Assembly (NCBI GenBank): GCA_900552185.1
Contig: URYT01000044.1
Span: 1-12,491, forward strand
Reading direction: 5' to 3'
Length of the DNA stretch: 12,491 nt
Source of the DNA: an uncultured Collinsella sp.
Lineage (GTDB): Bacteria > Actinomycetota > Coriobacteriia > Coriobacteriales > Coriobacteriaceae
Shown here: piece after piece, positions 1-7,132 of the stretch
Position numbering within the stretch: position 1 is the stretch's first letter
How the letters are laid out: every line of letters starts with the position of its first letter
Made by a program: the position numbers and the translations under genes
The notes under the pieces: generated by a model
What the model was told of the DNA's origin: nothing
Seen by the model: the letters and a program-made list of their open reading frames with translations, nothing else
Database searches by the model: none

Positions 1-1
1 C

Positions 2-1183
2 TGCATCGCCACGGTGTTGCGCAACAACCTACGCTACGACAACTACGAGATCCTGGAGAACGACTACGGCATCTCGCTGCGTGAGCTTGTCGCCTTTGCC
101 GATGCCACCTACACCGCCGGTGAGTCCATCACCCCGCTGATCAAGGCCATCAACGTGCTGCTCTTTAAGCTCGAGGGCCAGATTATCCAGCGCCACCCCG
201 AGTTCGATATGACCGACCGCCTGTTACTCGACAAGATCGACCACGACACCGGCACGGTCACGCTCGCCGACGGCAGCGTGTGGCCGCTCACGACCAACGA
301 CTTCCCCACCGTCGACCCGGCGGACCCCTATACGCTCACGTCTCAGGAGCAGCACATCATCGACAAGCTCGTGTCCGAGTTTGTCACCGCCGATCACCTG
401 CATCGCCATATCGATTTCCTCTATTCCCACGGCTCGATGTACAAGGTCGCCAACGGCAACCTGCTCTTCCATGGCTGCGTGCCGCTCAACGAGGACGGCA
501 CCTTTAGCAGCATGAACTGCCTGGGCACCTGGCACGCTGGCCGTGATTATCTCGATTTTTGCGACCACATCGCCCGCCGCGCGTGGCGCGTGGGCGACTG
601 CGATGCCCTCGACTGGATGTGGTACCTGTGGATTGGCTTCAATTCACCCGCCAGCGGACGCCTGGTGCGTACCTTTGAGCGCGCCTATATCGCCGATAAG
701 AGCACCTGGGTCGAGCCGATGGACCCGTACTTTACGCTTACCAAGTCGCCCTCGGTCTGCGATGATATCATGCGCGAGTTTGGCGTCGCGCCCATGGCAT
801 GCTCGCCGACCGGCCACATCATCAACGGCCACACGCCCGTTAAAACCACCAAGGGCGAGCAGCCCATCCGCGCCGAGGGCAAGCTGCTGGTCATCGATGG
901 CGGCTTCTGCCGCGCTTACCATCCCAAGACGGGCATCGCCGGCTATACGCTTATCTCGAGCTCGCGCGGCTGCCGCCTCAAGTCGCACCGGGCCTTTACG
1001 ACGGTTGCCGAGGCACTCACGCGCAACGTGGACATCGAAAGCGAGACCAACCGTTTTGACCAAGCGGACCGTCGCCGCATGGTGAGCGACACCGATACTG
1101 GCGCCAAGATCCGCAGCCAAATCCAGGACCTGCGCCAGCTGCTCGATGCATATAGAAACGGTGCTATCGAGGAGCGCGCCTAG
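2..1183 (+). CDS. fbp: Fructose-1,6-bisphosphatase class III, C-terminal part (5' end outside window)
   Basis: The enzyme hydrolyses fructose 1,6-bisphosphate to fructose 6-phosphate in gluconeogenesis, in the cytoplasm. The reading frame is open from the left edge of the window, so the gene enters from outside; about 393 codons are present, against roughly 640-670 in the usual Firmicutes-type family (FBPase_2). An in-frame GTG at position 14 is not a credible start, because the conserved sequence (CIATVLRNNLRYDNYEI) runs straight through it. Family-like blocks seen are LLFHGCVPLNEDG, the substrate-side MDPYFTLTKSP, the phosphatase-type GHTPVK motif, and IDGGF followed by GIAGYTL. The C-terminal tail is charged and helical (RSQIQDLRQLLDAY). 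The gene ends at TAG 1181-1183 and is followed, without a clear U-tract terminator, by hairpins and a GtrA gene on the same strand. Family assignment is firm; the missing N-terminus cannot be assessed. Confidence 0.93.
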   Translation, partial: CIATVLRNNLRYDNYEILENDYGISLRELVAFADATYTAGESITPLIKAINVLLFKLEGQIIQRHPEFDMTDRLLLDKIDHDTGTVTLADGSVWPLTTNDFPTVDPADPYTLTSQEQHIIDKLVSEFVTADHLHRHIDFLYSHGSMYKVANGNLLFHGCVPLNEDGTFSSMNCLGTWHAGRDYLDFCDHIARRAWRVGDCDALDWMWYLWIGFNSPASGRLVRTFERAYIADKSTWVEPMDPYFTLTKSPSVCDDIMREFGVAPMACSPTGHIINGHTPVKTTKGEQPIRAEGKLLVIDGGFCRAYHPKTGIAGYTLISSSRGCRLKSHRAFTTVAEALTRNVDIESETNRFDQADRRRMVSDTDTGAKIRSQIQDLRQLLDAYRNGAIEERA

Positions 1184-1189
1184 CACCAC

Positions 1190-1244
1190 CCGCGGGGATT
1201 GGCTAAACTTGCTGAGTTAGTCATCCCCGCGGCGCTTCGGCGCC
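1190..1244 (+). promoter_or_regulatory. Paired hairpins in the fbp-gtrA intergenic leader
   Basis: Arms CCGCGGGGAT (1190-1199) and ATCCCCGCGG (1223-1232) are a perfect 10-bp inverted repeat. The loop can pair further (GGCTAAACT against AGTTAGTC, with a bulge), giving a stem of about 18 bp. Immediately after it, GGCGC-TTCG-GCGCC (1231-1244) forms a UUCG-tetraloop hairpin that shares two bases with the first stem, so the two compete at their junction. No U-run follows, so this is not a standard intrinsic terminator. The second hairpin ends just before the gtrA ribosome-binding site. It may be an mRNA processing or stability element, or a weak attenuator; the function is inferred. Confidence 0.5.
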
Positions 1245-1261
1245 AGCTTAAGGCAGGTACC

Positions 1262-1657
1262 ATGCAAAAGCTCCTTGCGCAGATCATGAAATTTGGCGTC
1301 GTCGGTGTCATTGCCACGGTTATCGACTTTGGCATTATGAATCTGCTTCACTACGGTCTGGGCCTCAACATCCTAATCGCCAACACCAGCGGCTTTATCA
1401 TCTCACTCATCTTTAACTACCTCGCAAGCATGAAGTACGTGTTTGCGCACAAGGAAGGCATGAGCCGCCGCCGCGAGTTCATCATCTTTGTCGTGCTGTC
1501 CGTGATCGGCCTGGCACTCAACGACGGTATCGTGCTGACACTCAACGCCGGTCTGGGGCTCGAGGCCAATATCGCCAAGATCTGCGCCACCGCGCTTGTC
1601 ATGGTCTACAACTTTGTGACCCGAAAGATCTTCCTGGAGGGTGACGAGACCAAGTAA
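1262..1657 (+). CDS. GtrA-family small membrane protein, first copy
   Basis: This is a 131-residue integral membrane protein of the GtrA family (PF04138). Some members help move polyprenyl-phosphate-linked sugars across the membrane for surface polysaccharide or teichoic acid glycosylation; for others the substrate is unknown. Four hydrophobic segments lie near residues 10-30, 36-56, 73-95 and 101-120. Family marks include KFGVVGV at the first helix, FNYLASMKYVF after the second and YNFVTRKIFLEG at the C-terminus. The ATG at 1262 is preferred because AAGG/AGG sequences lie 4-8 nt upstream; a longer frame from a TTG at 1199 would read through the upstream hairpins and add a non-family N-terminus. 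No glycosyltransferase partner is present, so the role stays open. A close paralogue lies 218 nt downstream. Confidence 0.88.
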   Translation: MQKLLAQIMKFGVVGVIATVIDFGIMNLLHYGLGLNILIANTSGFIISLIFNYLASMKYVFAHKEGMSRRREFIIFVVLSVIGLALNDGIVLTLNAGLGLEANIAKICATALVMVYNFVTRKIFLEGDETK

Positions 1658-1676
1658 CTCGCAACCTTACAGCCTT

Positions 1677-1735
1677 ACGATGCCCACGGACAATGCGTGC
1701 TCAGTACAGTATCGCCCGTGGGCATCGTTCGTTTA
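1677..1735 (+). terminator. Probable intrinsic terminator after the first GtrA gene
   Basis: ACGATGCCCACGG (1677-1689) is perfectly complementary to CCGTGGGCATCGT (1716-1728), a 13-bp stem. The 26-nt loop is longer than usual and the tail TCGTTT is only moderately U-rich. It begins 19 nt after the gtrA stop, which fits a terminator separating the two GtrA genes. Confidence 0.62.
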
Positions 1736-1739
1736 CGGG

Positions 1740-1778
1740 CAAATTTTCAACGTTTGCGGATTAGCTCTTGAAAATTTG
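1740..1778. repeat. 11-bp AT-rich inverted repeat upstream of the second GtrA gene
   Basis: CAAATTTTCAA (1740-1750) and TTGAAAATTTG (1768-1778) form a perfect inverted repeat around a 17-nt spacer. It sits in the 218-nt gap between the two GtrA genes, about 100 nt before the second start, and is clearly more AT-rich than its surroundings. It could be an operator for a dimeric regulator or an RNA hairpin. Nearby TTGAAA and TATAGT resemble promoter hexamers, but their 14-nt spacing is too short to call a promoter with confidence. The rest of the gap (1779-1875) shows nothing recognisable. Confidence 0.5.
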
Positions 1779-1875
1779 GCGAGTTCATATAGTTCTTGGC
1801 AAAGACCTTACGTTTCCCTTGTAAAAGCTCTAAAGTATCCTCTGCTCGATTCATCAACGCATTGGATGTGATTAC

Positions 1876-2283
1876 GTGCGCAAGGCGCTGGCACAACCTC
1901 ATACCAAGCAGTTCCTCAAGTTTGCTGTCGTGGGTCTTATCTCCTTTGGCATCGACTGGGGCATGCTCATTGCGCTCGTCGAGCTGTTCCACCTCGACTT
2001 TTTGATGAGCACCACGGTTTCGTTTATCACGTCCGTCGTGGTCAACTACTGGCTCAGCATGAAGTACGTGTTCGACCACCGCGAAGGCATGAGCCGCAAG
2101 CGCGAGTTCACGATCTTCACCATCCTGTCGGTGATCGGCCTGGGCCTCAACGACCTGTACATGTTTGTGGGCGTCACGTTTTTGAGCATCGGCTACCAGG
2201 CCATGAAGGCCATCGCCACGTTCCTCGTCACCTGGTACAACTACTTCAGCCGCCGCTTCTTCCTCGAGGGCGCACGGTCGTAG
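1876..2283 (+). CDS. GtrA-family small membrane protein, second copy
   Basis: This is a 135-residue paralogue of the preceding GtrA protein, with four predicted membrane segments (about 14-34, 40-60, 77-101 and 108-125). The block from SMKYVF to GLxLND is 26 of 33 residues identical between the copies, and both end in a YNxxxRxxFLEG motif. The outer parts of helices 1-2 and the loop before helix 4 have diverged. The start is taken as GTG 1876; no ATG precedes the family-conserved region in frame, and only a weak GGA lies upstream, so the start is less certain than the frame. Upstream, a probable terminator and an inverted repeat suggest it is transcribed separately from the first copy. A strong terminator follows. 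It is probably a polyprenyl-sugar flippase-type protein; substrate unknown. Confidence 0.86.
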   Translation: MRKALAQPHTKQFLKFAVVGLISFGIDWGMLIALVELFHLDFLMSTTVSFITSVVVNYWLSMKYVFDHREGMSRKREFTIFTILSVIGLGLNDLYMFVGVTFLSIGYQAMKAIATFLVTWYNYFSRRFFLEGARS

Positions 2284-2309
2284 TCGATTCACTATTTGCT
2301 TGAATGTAT

Positions 2310-2347
2310 AACCGGTTGGAATTCCCATTCCAACCGGTTTTTTGTTT
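2310..2347 (+). terminator. Strong intrinsic terminator after the second GtrA gene
   Basis: A 13-bp perfect stem (AACCGGTTGGAAT, 2310-2322, with ATTCCAACCGGTT, 2327-2339) closes a TCCC tetraloop and is followed by TTTTGTTT. It lies 26 nt after the stop. The U-tract is on the + strand only. Confidence 0.9.
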
Positions 2348-2382
2348 ACCGAGAGACCCGGTGGCCCAGTCCCATTCGCACG

Positions 2383-2420
2383 AAAAACGGGCGGCCCGGA
2401 TGTTTGTCCGAACCGCCCGT
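2383..2420 (-). terminator. Intrinsic terminator of the DUF4430 operon
   Basis: Read on the - strand, ACGGGCGG pairs with CCGCCCGT, with an inner CGGA/TCCG helix, and a TTTTT run follows directly (2387-2383). It lies 22 nt after the stop of the small DUF4430 gene and faces the + strand terminator, so the two convergent units are insulated from each other. Confidence 0.82.
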
Positions 2421-2442
2421 ATGGTGCGATATGTCGAGGCCT

Positions 2443-3321
2443 CTAGCCTGTCACGTAATACCAGACCACGTTGTCGCCGTTTGAGAGAACGTAGTTGCTG
2501 CAGGCTGTCATGGGCGTTGTGCCGTTGACGGAATAACACCAGCCGCTACCGCTTCCATAGTTTTCATCCTTCTCGGCCAGGCCACCGATGGCGGCAACAT
2601 AAGTGCCAAACGACGAGCCACGCGCATTTATAGAAATACCCAGCGCGCAGAGAGCGTCGTAGGCAGTTGCTCCCTCATTAAAGGTGTAGGTACCACCAGC
2701 GGACACAGGATTGCCCACAGCGCTCGAAGTAACCGAGACAGTCACGGTAACGTAGCTAGACTCCTGAGAGACGCTCTGGTTGCCCGAGGGGGCATTACTG
2801 TTATCAGGAACGGCAGAAGGCCCACCGGACGTTGCCGAATTCTGAGAAGCCGACTGACTGTTGTCAGTCTTTTTATTTCCTGCTCCTTTTTCGCCGGACT
2901 TCTTGCTATCCGAGTTCTTGTCCGATTCCTTGTCCGAAGACTCGGAATCGTCCTTGGCGTCGTTCGAACCCTTGGGCTCGTCTTTTGCATCATTCGAAGA
3001 TTTGGAATCCTTGGAACTGGCCTCGCCCGAAGCGGCAGACGAGCCAGACCCCTTGGTGTCCTTGGCGACGACGCTCTCCCCCGTCACGGTCTGAACGATC
3101 CAGTCGATGGACCAGGCGCCGCTCTCGGAAGGATGGACGAAGCCCAGCGAGACGACGATCAGAATGGTGCACGCGGCGGTCAGGACGCCAGTAAGCGCCT
3201 TCCGTCGAGGGGCGGACGCCGCCGAAGCGGCGCCCTGTTGCTTTGAATCGTCGAACTGAATGAACGAGGAATCTGGTTGCTTGGGATCAGCGTCCTTGGA
3301 TTTATTGGACACAGCCCTCAC
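2443..3321 (-). CDS. Membrane-anchored single-DUF4430 protein (putative corrinoid-binding surface protein)
   Basis: This is a 292-residue protein with a short N-terminal cytoplasmic tail, one hydrophobic helix (about 43-61, ALTGVLTAACTILIVVSLG), a low-complexity linker rich in Ser, Asp, Lys and Gly (about 87-190) and a C-terminal DUF4430 domain (about 190-292). The domain shows the family pattern: a beta-strand start, FNEGATAYDAL, then SGWCYSVNG and LSNGDNVVWYYV at the very end. DUF4430 is related to the C-terminal domain of transcobalamin and intrinsic factor, so corrinoid binding is a reasoned guess. The domain carries three Cys (225, 262, 274), unlike the large partner's repeats, which are nearly Cys-free. 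GTG 3321 directly follows the TAG of the upstream gene, which points to translational coupling; a second GTG at 3312 is possible, and no clean Shine-Dalgarno site decides between them. It is co-transcribed with the large DUF4430 protein under the B12 riboswitch. Confidence 0.85.
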   Translation of the reverse strand: MRAVSNKSKDADPKQPDSSFIQFDDSKQQGAASAASAPRRKALTGVLTAACTILIVVSLGFVHPSESGAWSIDWIVQTVTGESVVAKDTKGSGSSAASGEASSKDSKSSNDAKDEPKGSNDAKDDSESSDKESDKNSDSKKSGEKGAGNKKTDNSQSASQNSATSGGPSAVPDNSNAPSGNQSVSQESSYVTVTVSVTSSAVGNPVSAGGTYTFNEGATAYDALCALGISINARGSSFGTYVAAIGGLAEKDENYGSGSGWCYSVNGTTPMTACSNYVLSNGDNVVWYYVTG

Positions 3322-6300
3322 CTACCGACGTTTGGTGAACACGAACACGCCGACGATGGCGAGACCGATGACGCCGGCGGCAACGCCAACGATGGCGAGC
3401 GGGTTGGTGCCAGTCTCCTGCTCGGAAGCACCAGAGGACTTCTTAGCAGTGGTCGTGGAAGCAGCACCCGTATCGGACTTGGAATCGGACTTCTTGTCGG
3501 ACTTGCTGTCCTTCTTGTCAGACTTCTTCTCGTCCTTCTTATCGGACTTATCGGAGTCCTTCTTGTCGGACTTGTTGTCCTTGGTCTCGGTCTTGGTCGA
3601 CACCGTCGTCTTGGTCGTCGGCTTATGACCCGGAGCGACAGCGCCGCCAGCCTGCTGGCCCTTCGTGCCGGAGCCGGAACCCGTGCCAGCGCCAGCACCG
3701 GAACCGTTGCCAGCGCCACCATTGCCGCCATTGGAGCCAGAACCGCCATTTCCGCCAGGGTTAACGGCATTCTTGGTCCACTTGGCATACAACGTCAGGT
3801 CGGCCGTCACCGGCGTACTGAAGTCATACGCCTGCGTGCAAGCCTCGTCGGTGAACCAACCGCCGAAAGTGTAGCCATCGCGCGTCGGATCGGCCGGCTT
3901 GACCAGCTTGCCATCGGCCGTAGCAACAAACTTAGTGTCGCAAGCAGACCCGCCATTAGAATTAAAGGCAACCGTCCAAGACTCGACAGCTCCAAGTTTA
4001 AACAGCGTGCCCGAATCATTAATGTAGTAGAGATTGCCAGAAGCATCGGCAATGACCGGAGAGTCACAGTACTGGTAATGGCCAGCCGCATCATAAATCT
4101 GCGTCGCCTCTGCATCGCCGAGCGTATAGCGATACACGCCACCACCAGCAGAGTAGTTGACGTAATCCTTGCTATCCGCGCTGTTAACGGTGAAGTACAC
4201 ATAGGTCTTGCCGCCCTGAACACTCACCAGCGGAGTAGCAGCAATACCGTTGAGGCCAGCCGGCAGCGCCTTGCCGTCGGCAGCAGCGACCATCGTGGTC
4301 TTACCCGTCTTCAGGTTATAGAGAACCAGAGCAGAGCCAGTAGCCGTCTGTCCGCCGACAATCAGATTGTCACCAGACACCGCAGGGGCGCTCAGATTAT
4401 TCGTAAGGCCCAGATCAACCGTCTTCTGTTCACTCAGCACGCCCTTCGCCGAAAGCGAAATCACATGGAGCTTTCCGTCGTGCGTCATCTGATAGAAGGT
4501 CGAGCCATTGGACGGATCGGCAATGCAATCGGCATTTGCGACAGCGCCGAGCTTCATGGTCGAAACGACATCGCCCGTCGTCTTATCAATGCACTTAAGC
4601 GTACCCGCGCTCGTAGGAACGATGGCATACTTATCCGTCAAAGCCGCACCAGTCCAGTAATAGCCCTCGGCAGGGTCGATGTTCTGCCAAGAAACTTCGC
4701 CCGTGGCAATCTTAATGCGCGCAAAGGAGCCGTTGCCGTAGGTCACATTGTAATTCTCGTCATACGAAATATCGACCGAGCCTACATAGACGTACTCGCC
4801 GTCCGAAACGACGGTGCAGGAGCTCTGCGTCAAGTCCGTCAAACCAGGCGTCAGCCACTTGCAGATCAGCTTGTCTGCAGTAATCGCCTGGACCGCACCG
4901 CCGTTGAGCGGAACGATGATAAGGCCATTGGTATAGATCGGACGAGAGGTATAGCTCACCTTGGAGGCAAGCGGCGCAGAGGCAACCTTTTTGCCCGTGG
5001 ACGAATCGATCTTAATGAGCTCGTTCTCGGTCGCGATGTACACAAAGCCGTTAGCAATGACAGGCTCGCTGCAGTTGGCATACTGCTGACCAGACTCGGC
5101 CTTCCAATCGAAGGCCCACTTAAGACCGGCGGCCTGCGCAGGCGTCTTGGCATCCGTTACGGTCGAACCGTTGCCACTGTTGCCGTAGCCGGCCCACTCG
5201 GCATCCCAATCAGGAGTCGTCGCACCCGGGTCCACGACAATCTTGTCGGGATCGGGCATGGCCGAATCGTCGGTGGTATAGGCAAGTGTGACCTTATCGC
5301 CGCTCTTGAGCGTAATCTGATTAGCGCAGAGTAAGGAGGGCTCTCCATTGATATACAGGTGCCAATATTTGTTGGTCGCACCATCATAGCCGTACGTCTC
5401 GTCTTCGAATGGCGAGTTGATGGAATTGAGGAACCAGTACTCACCACTCTGGGAGCCGTTGTACGTAACGCCCTTGGCCTTCAGAACCGTCTCAATAAGG
5501 TTCTGGGCAGTAGAGCCTTCGGGCAGAGAAACGTTGCTTGCCGAGCCCCAGCGAGCATTGTTGCCGTTGACATCGGGACCGATAACATCGACAGACCCAA
5601 GAACCTGGCCAGGAAGGGCATCGGCGTCAGCACCATACATAAAGGTGACGGCATCGCCCTCATGGAGCTCGTAGGCACCGGCGCCAACGTCGGCGAACTT
5701 GCCATTTACGTAGAAGCGCCAATAGCTATTGGTCGCAGCATCCCAGCCATAGGACTTACCATCGAACGGCGAATAAATGCCGTTGAGGAACCAGCCCCAA
5801 GACGATTCGCTAGCATCGAGCTTAAGGCCGGTCTGCTCAAGGAGATCCTTGGCAGTGGAGCCTGCCTTGAGACTCGTCTGGCCCGTCGAAGCCCAAACCT
5901 GCTGCTTGCCGTCCTTGTCCTTACCGAGAACCTGAACAGAAGCATGGACAGAATCGGAGGGCAGCTGGTCGCCCCAGCCACCGTAGAACCACGTAACGGT
6001 ATCGCCGGCATGGATGGTGACATTGTCCGCCGTATAGTCACTCGACTTGCCGTTGATGAACAGCTGCCAATAGGTCGAATAATCTTGGGGCGTACCCAGC
6101 TCAACACCGTTGTACTTAAGGCTCAGAATGAAGGAGCCCGCAGCAACGGCGTCAATGTCGTTCGCCTCGAGTGCGACCTTCGTAAGATCAAGCGCGCTCG
6201 AGCCGGACGTCACCACATACTGCGCGTTATCGACCCAAGCCTGAGTCTTGCCCTGGGCATCGCGACCAATGACGGTCACATTTGCGGCAACCTGGTCCTT

Positions 6301-6993
6301 AACGACAGGGGACGCGCTACCAGCCGTATAGGCAAACTCAACCTTCTGCCCCTGGGTGAGCTTAACGCTGCTCGCGCCAACCGAGGAAGACGCACCGTCG
6401 ACGAACAGCTGCCAGAAGGCATAAGTCGTCGGATCGAAGGCAAGCGTACGGCCATCGCTCGGGGATGTGATGCTTTTGAGGTAGAAACCGTATGCCGTGT
6501 TCGGATCGTAGTCTGCCTTGAAGCCCGTCTTCTGCTGCAGCTTAACGAAGGCATCCGCAGCCGTCGCGCCCTCGTCGAGCTTGAGCTGCGTGGGTGCCAC
6601 CCAGGTCTGAGCCTTGCCGTCGGCATCGGTGCCGATAATCGAGAACGAGACCTCGACTTGCTTCTTGGCGACATCGCCGGTTTCTGTCGGGTTCTCCGTC
6701 TGGACGGCAGTCGCGGCGGCAGATCCTGCTTGGCCAGCGGATGCCGTCGAAGACTGCTCGCTCGTAGCAGGGCTCTTCCCCGTCGCCGAGCCTTCGTCGC
6801 CAGTTGCTGCCTCTGTTGTGGCGGCACTAGCTGCAGGCGCGCCCTCGGCGCCCTCGGCCCACAGCTGAGCCGGTGTGGTGCCAAAGGCCATCGCGAAGGC
6901 CAGGAATGCCACCAGGCCGCGCTTGGCTACGCCGCGCGCAATCGCGCCACGGCGATGCGAGACGCGCTGGCGCTCGTCCACAAACATATCCAT
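3322..6993 (-). CDS. Large surface protein: four DUF4430 repeats, PQQ-type propeller, InlB-like repeat, C-terminal anchor
   Basis: Counted from ATG 6993, this 1223-residue protein has a basic N-terminus and signal peptide (hydrophobic core about 26-38, likely cut after AQLWA at 46), then an Ala/Ser/Thr-rich stretch. Four DUF4430-type repeats lie near 113-224, 237-338, 351-454 and 467-574; each carries a YWxxxxxG-type strand (YWQLFING, YWRFYVNG, YWHLYING) and a final GDxVxxxY. A PQQ/BamB-like beta-propeller follows (about 623-1002, repeated blades such as LIKIDSSTGK and LKCIDKTTGD), then one InlB/Flg_new-type repeat (about 1004-1072, FGGWFTD to LYAKW). The C-terminus has a Gly/Ser linker, a Lys/Asp/Ser linker, one hydrophobic helix (about 1197-1219) and a final KRR. 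Start 6993 is chosen for AGGAG 4 nt upstream; ATG 6987 and 7074 are alternatives. The upstream B12 riboswitch and the transcobalamin-like domains suggest corrinoid capture at the cell surface. The propeller's ligand is unknown. Confidence 0.88.
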   Translation of the reverse strand: MDMFVDERQRVSHRRGAIARGVAKRGLVAFLAFAMAFGTTPAQLWAEGAEGAPAASAATTEAATGDEGSATGKSPATSEQSSTASAGQAGSAAATAVQTENPTETGDVAKKQVEVSFSIIGTDADGKAQTWVAPTQLKLDEGATAADAFVKLQQKTGFKADYDPNTAYGFYLKSITSPSDGRTLAFDPTTYAFWQLFVDGASSSVGASSVKLTQGQKVEFAYTAGSASPVVKDQVAANVTVIGRDAQGKTQAWVDNAQYVVTSGSSALDLTKVALEANDIDAVAAGSFILSLKYNGVELGTPQDYSTYWQLFINGKSSDYTADNVTIHAGDTVTWFYGGWGDQLPSDSVHASVQVLGKDKDGKQQVWASTGQTSLKAGSTAKDLLEQTGLKLDASESSWGWFLNGIYSPFDGKSYGWDAATNSYWRFYVNGKFADVGAGAYELHEGDAVTFMYGADADALPGQVLGSVDVIGPDVNGNNARWGSASNVSLPEGSTAQNLIETVLKAKGVTYNGSQSGEYWFLNSINSPFEDETYGYDGATNKYWHLYINGEPSLLCANQITLKSGDKVTLAYTTDDSAMPDPDKIVVDPGATTPDWDAEWAGYGNSGNGSTVTDAKTPAQAAGLKWAFDWKAESGQQYANCSEPVIANGFVYIATENELIKIDSSTGKKVASAPLASKVSYTSRPIYTNGLIIVPLNGGAVQAITADKLICKWLTPGLTDLTQSSCTVVSDGEYVYVGSVDISYDENYNVTYGNGSFARIKIATGEVSWQNIDPAEGYYWTGAALTDKYAIVPTSAGTLKCIDKTTGDVVSTMKLGAVANADCIADPSNGSTFYQMTHDGKLHVISLSAKGVLSEQKTVDLGLTNNLSAPAVSGDNLIVGGQTATGSALVLYNLKTGKTTMVAAADGKALPAGLNGIAATPLVSVQGGKTYVYFTVNSADSKDYVNYSAGGGVYRYTLGDAEATQIYDAAGHYQYCDSPVIADASGNLYYINDSGTLFKLGAVESWTVAFNSNGGSACDTKFVATADGKLVKPADPTRDGYTFGGWFTDEACTQAYDFSTPVTADLTLYAKWTKNAVNPGGNGGSGSNGGNGGAGNGSGAGAGTGSGSGTKGQQAGGAVAPGHKPTTKTTVSTKTETKDNKSDKKDSDKSDKKDEKKSDKKDSKSDKKSDSKSDTGAASTTTAKKSSGASEQETGTNPLAIVGVAAGVIGLAIVGVFVFTKRR
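3472..3576 (-). repeat. Lys/Asp/Ser low-complexity linker repeat
   Basis: This degenerate tandem repeat encodes KSDKKD-type units in the stalk of the large surface protein, just before its membrane helix. It is a charged, probably extended spacer that would lift the domains through the cell wall. The small partner protein has a compositionally similar Ser/Asp/Lys linker. Confidence 0.75.
5272..6657 (-). repeat. Tandem array of four DUF4430-type domains
   Basis: Four homologous segments of about 100-112 codons lie end to end (6657-6322, 6285-5980, 5943-5632, 5595-5272). Each begins with a strand (VxVxGxDxxGxxxxW), has a GSTAxDLL-like segment, a YGFYLKSI/WGWFLNGI-type strand with SPFDGKSYGWD-like text (absent in repeat 2), then YWxxxxNG and a GDxVxxxY ending. 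The copies are well diverged at DNA level, so the duplication is old. Boundaries are read by eye. Confidence 0.75.
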
Positions 6994-7132
6994 TTGTCTC
7001 CTACTGTCTGTACTTGGAGCGTTGCCTTGAGGCTGCCCCACGTCATCGCGCATGTTGCGCTCGAGTTCCCCCATCGGGGTCCCCCTTCCCTCCAGAGCCC
7101 TATGCACACCGGCGGCAAAAGCCGCAGCCACA
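6994..7132 (-). promoter_or_regulatory. Leader between riboswitch and surface-protein start (probable expression platform)
   Basis: These 139 nt lie between the P1 stem of the B12 riboswitch and ATG 6993. They hold a hairpin GCGGC-UUUU-GCCGC (7112-7125), a very G-rich stretch (GGAGGGAAGGGGG) and a small hairpin CCCC-GAU-GGGG (7069-7079) around an in-frame ATG at 7074. No hairpin is followed by a U-run, so control by translation (ribosome-site sequestration) looks more likely than transcription termination. No separate gene is supported here. Confidence 0.5.
6998..7002 (-). promoter_or_regulatory. Ribosome-binding site deciding the large DUF4430 start
   Basis: AGGAG lies 4 nt before ATG 6993 and 10 nt before ATG 6987, both in frame. 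It supports a start well downstream of the longest open frame, whose first ATG (7137) falls inside the riboswitch P1 stem. Confidence 0.65.

Noticed and set aside
3277..5334. 685-codon open frame on the + strand opposite the large surface protein
   Set aside because: It is antisense to a well-supported gene, has Arg/Ala/Leu-rich composition without domain character, and arises because codon choice on the true strand avoids stops in this frame.
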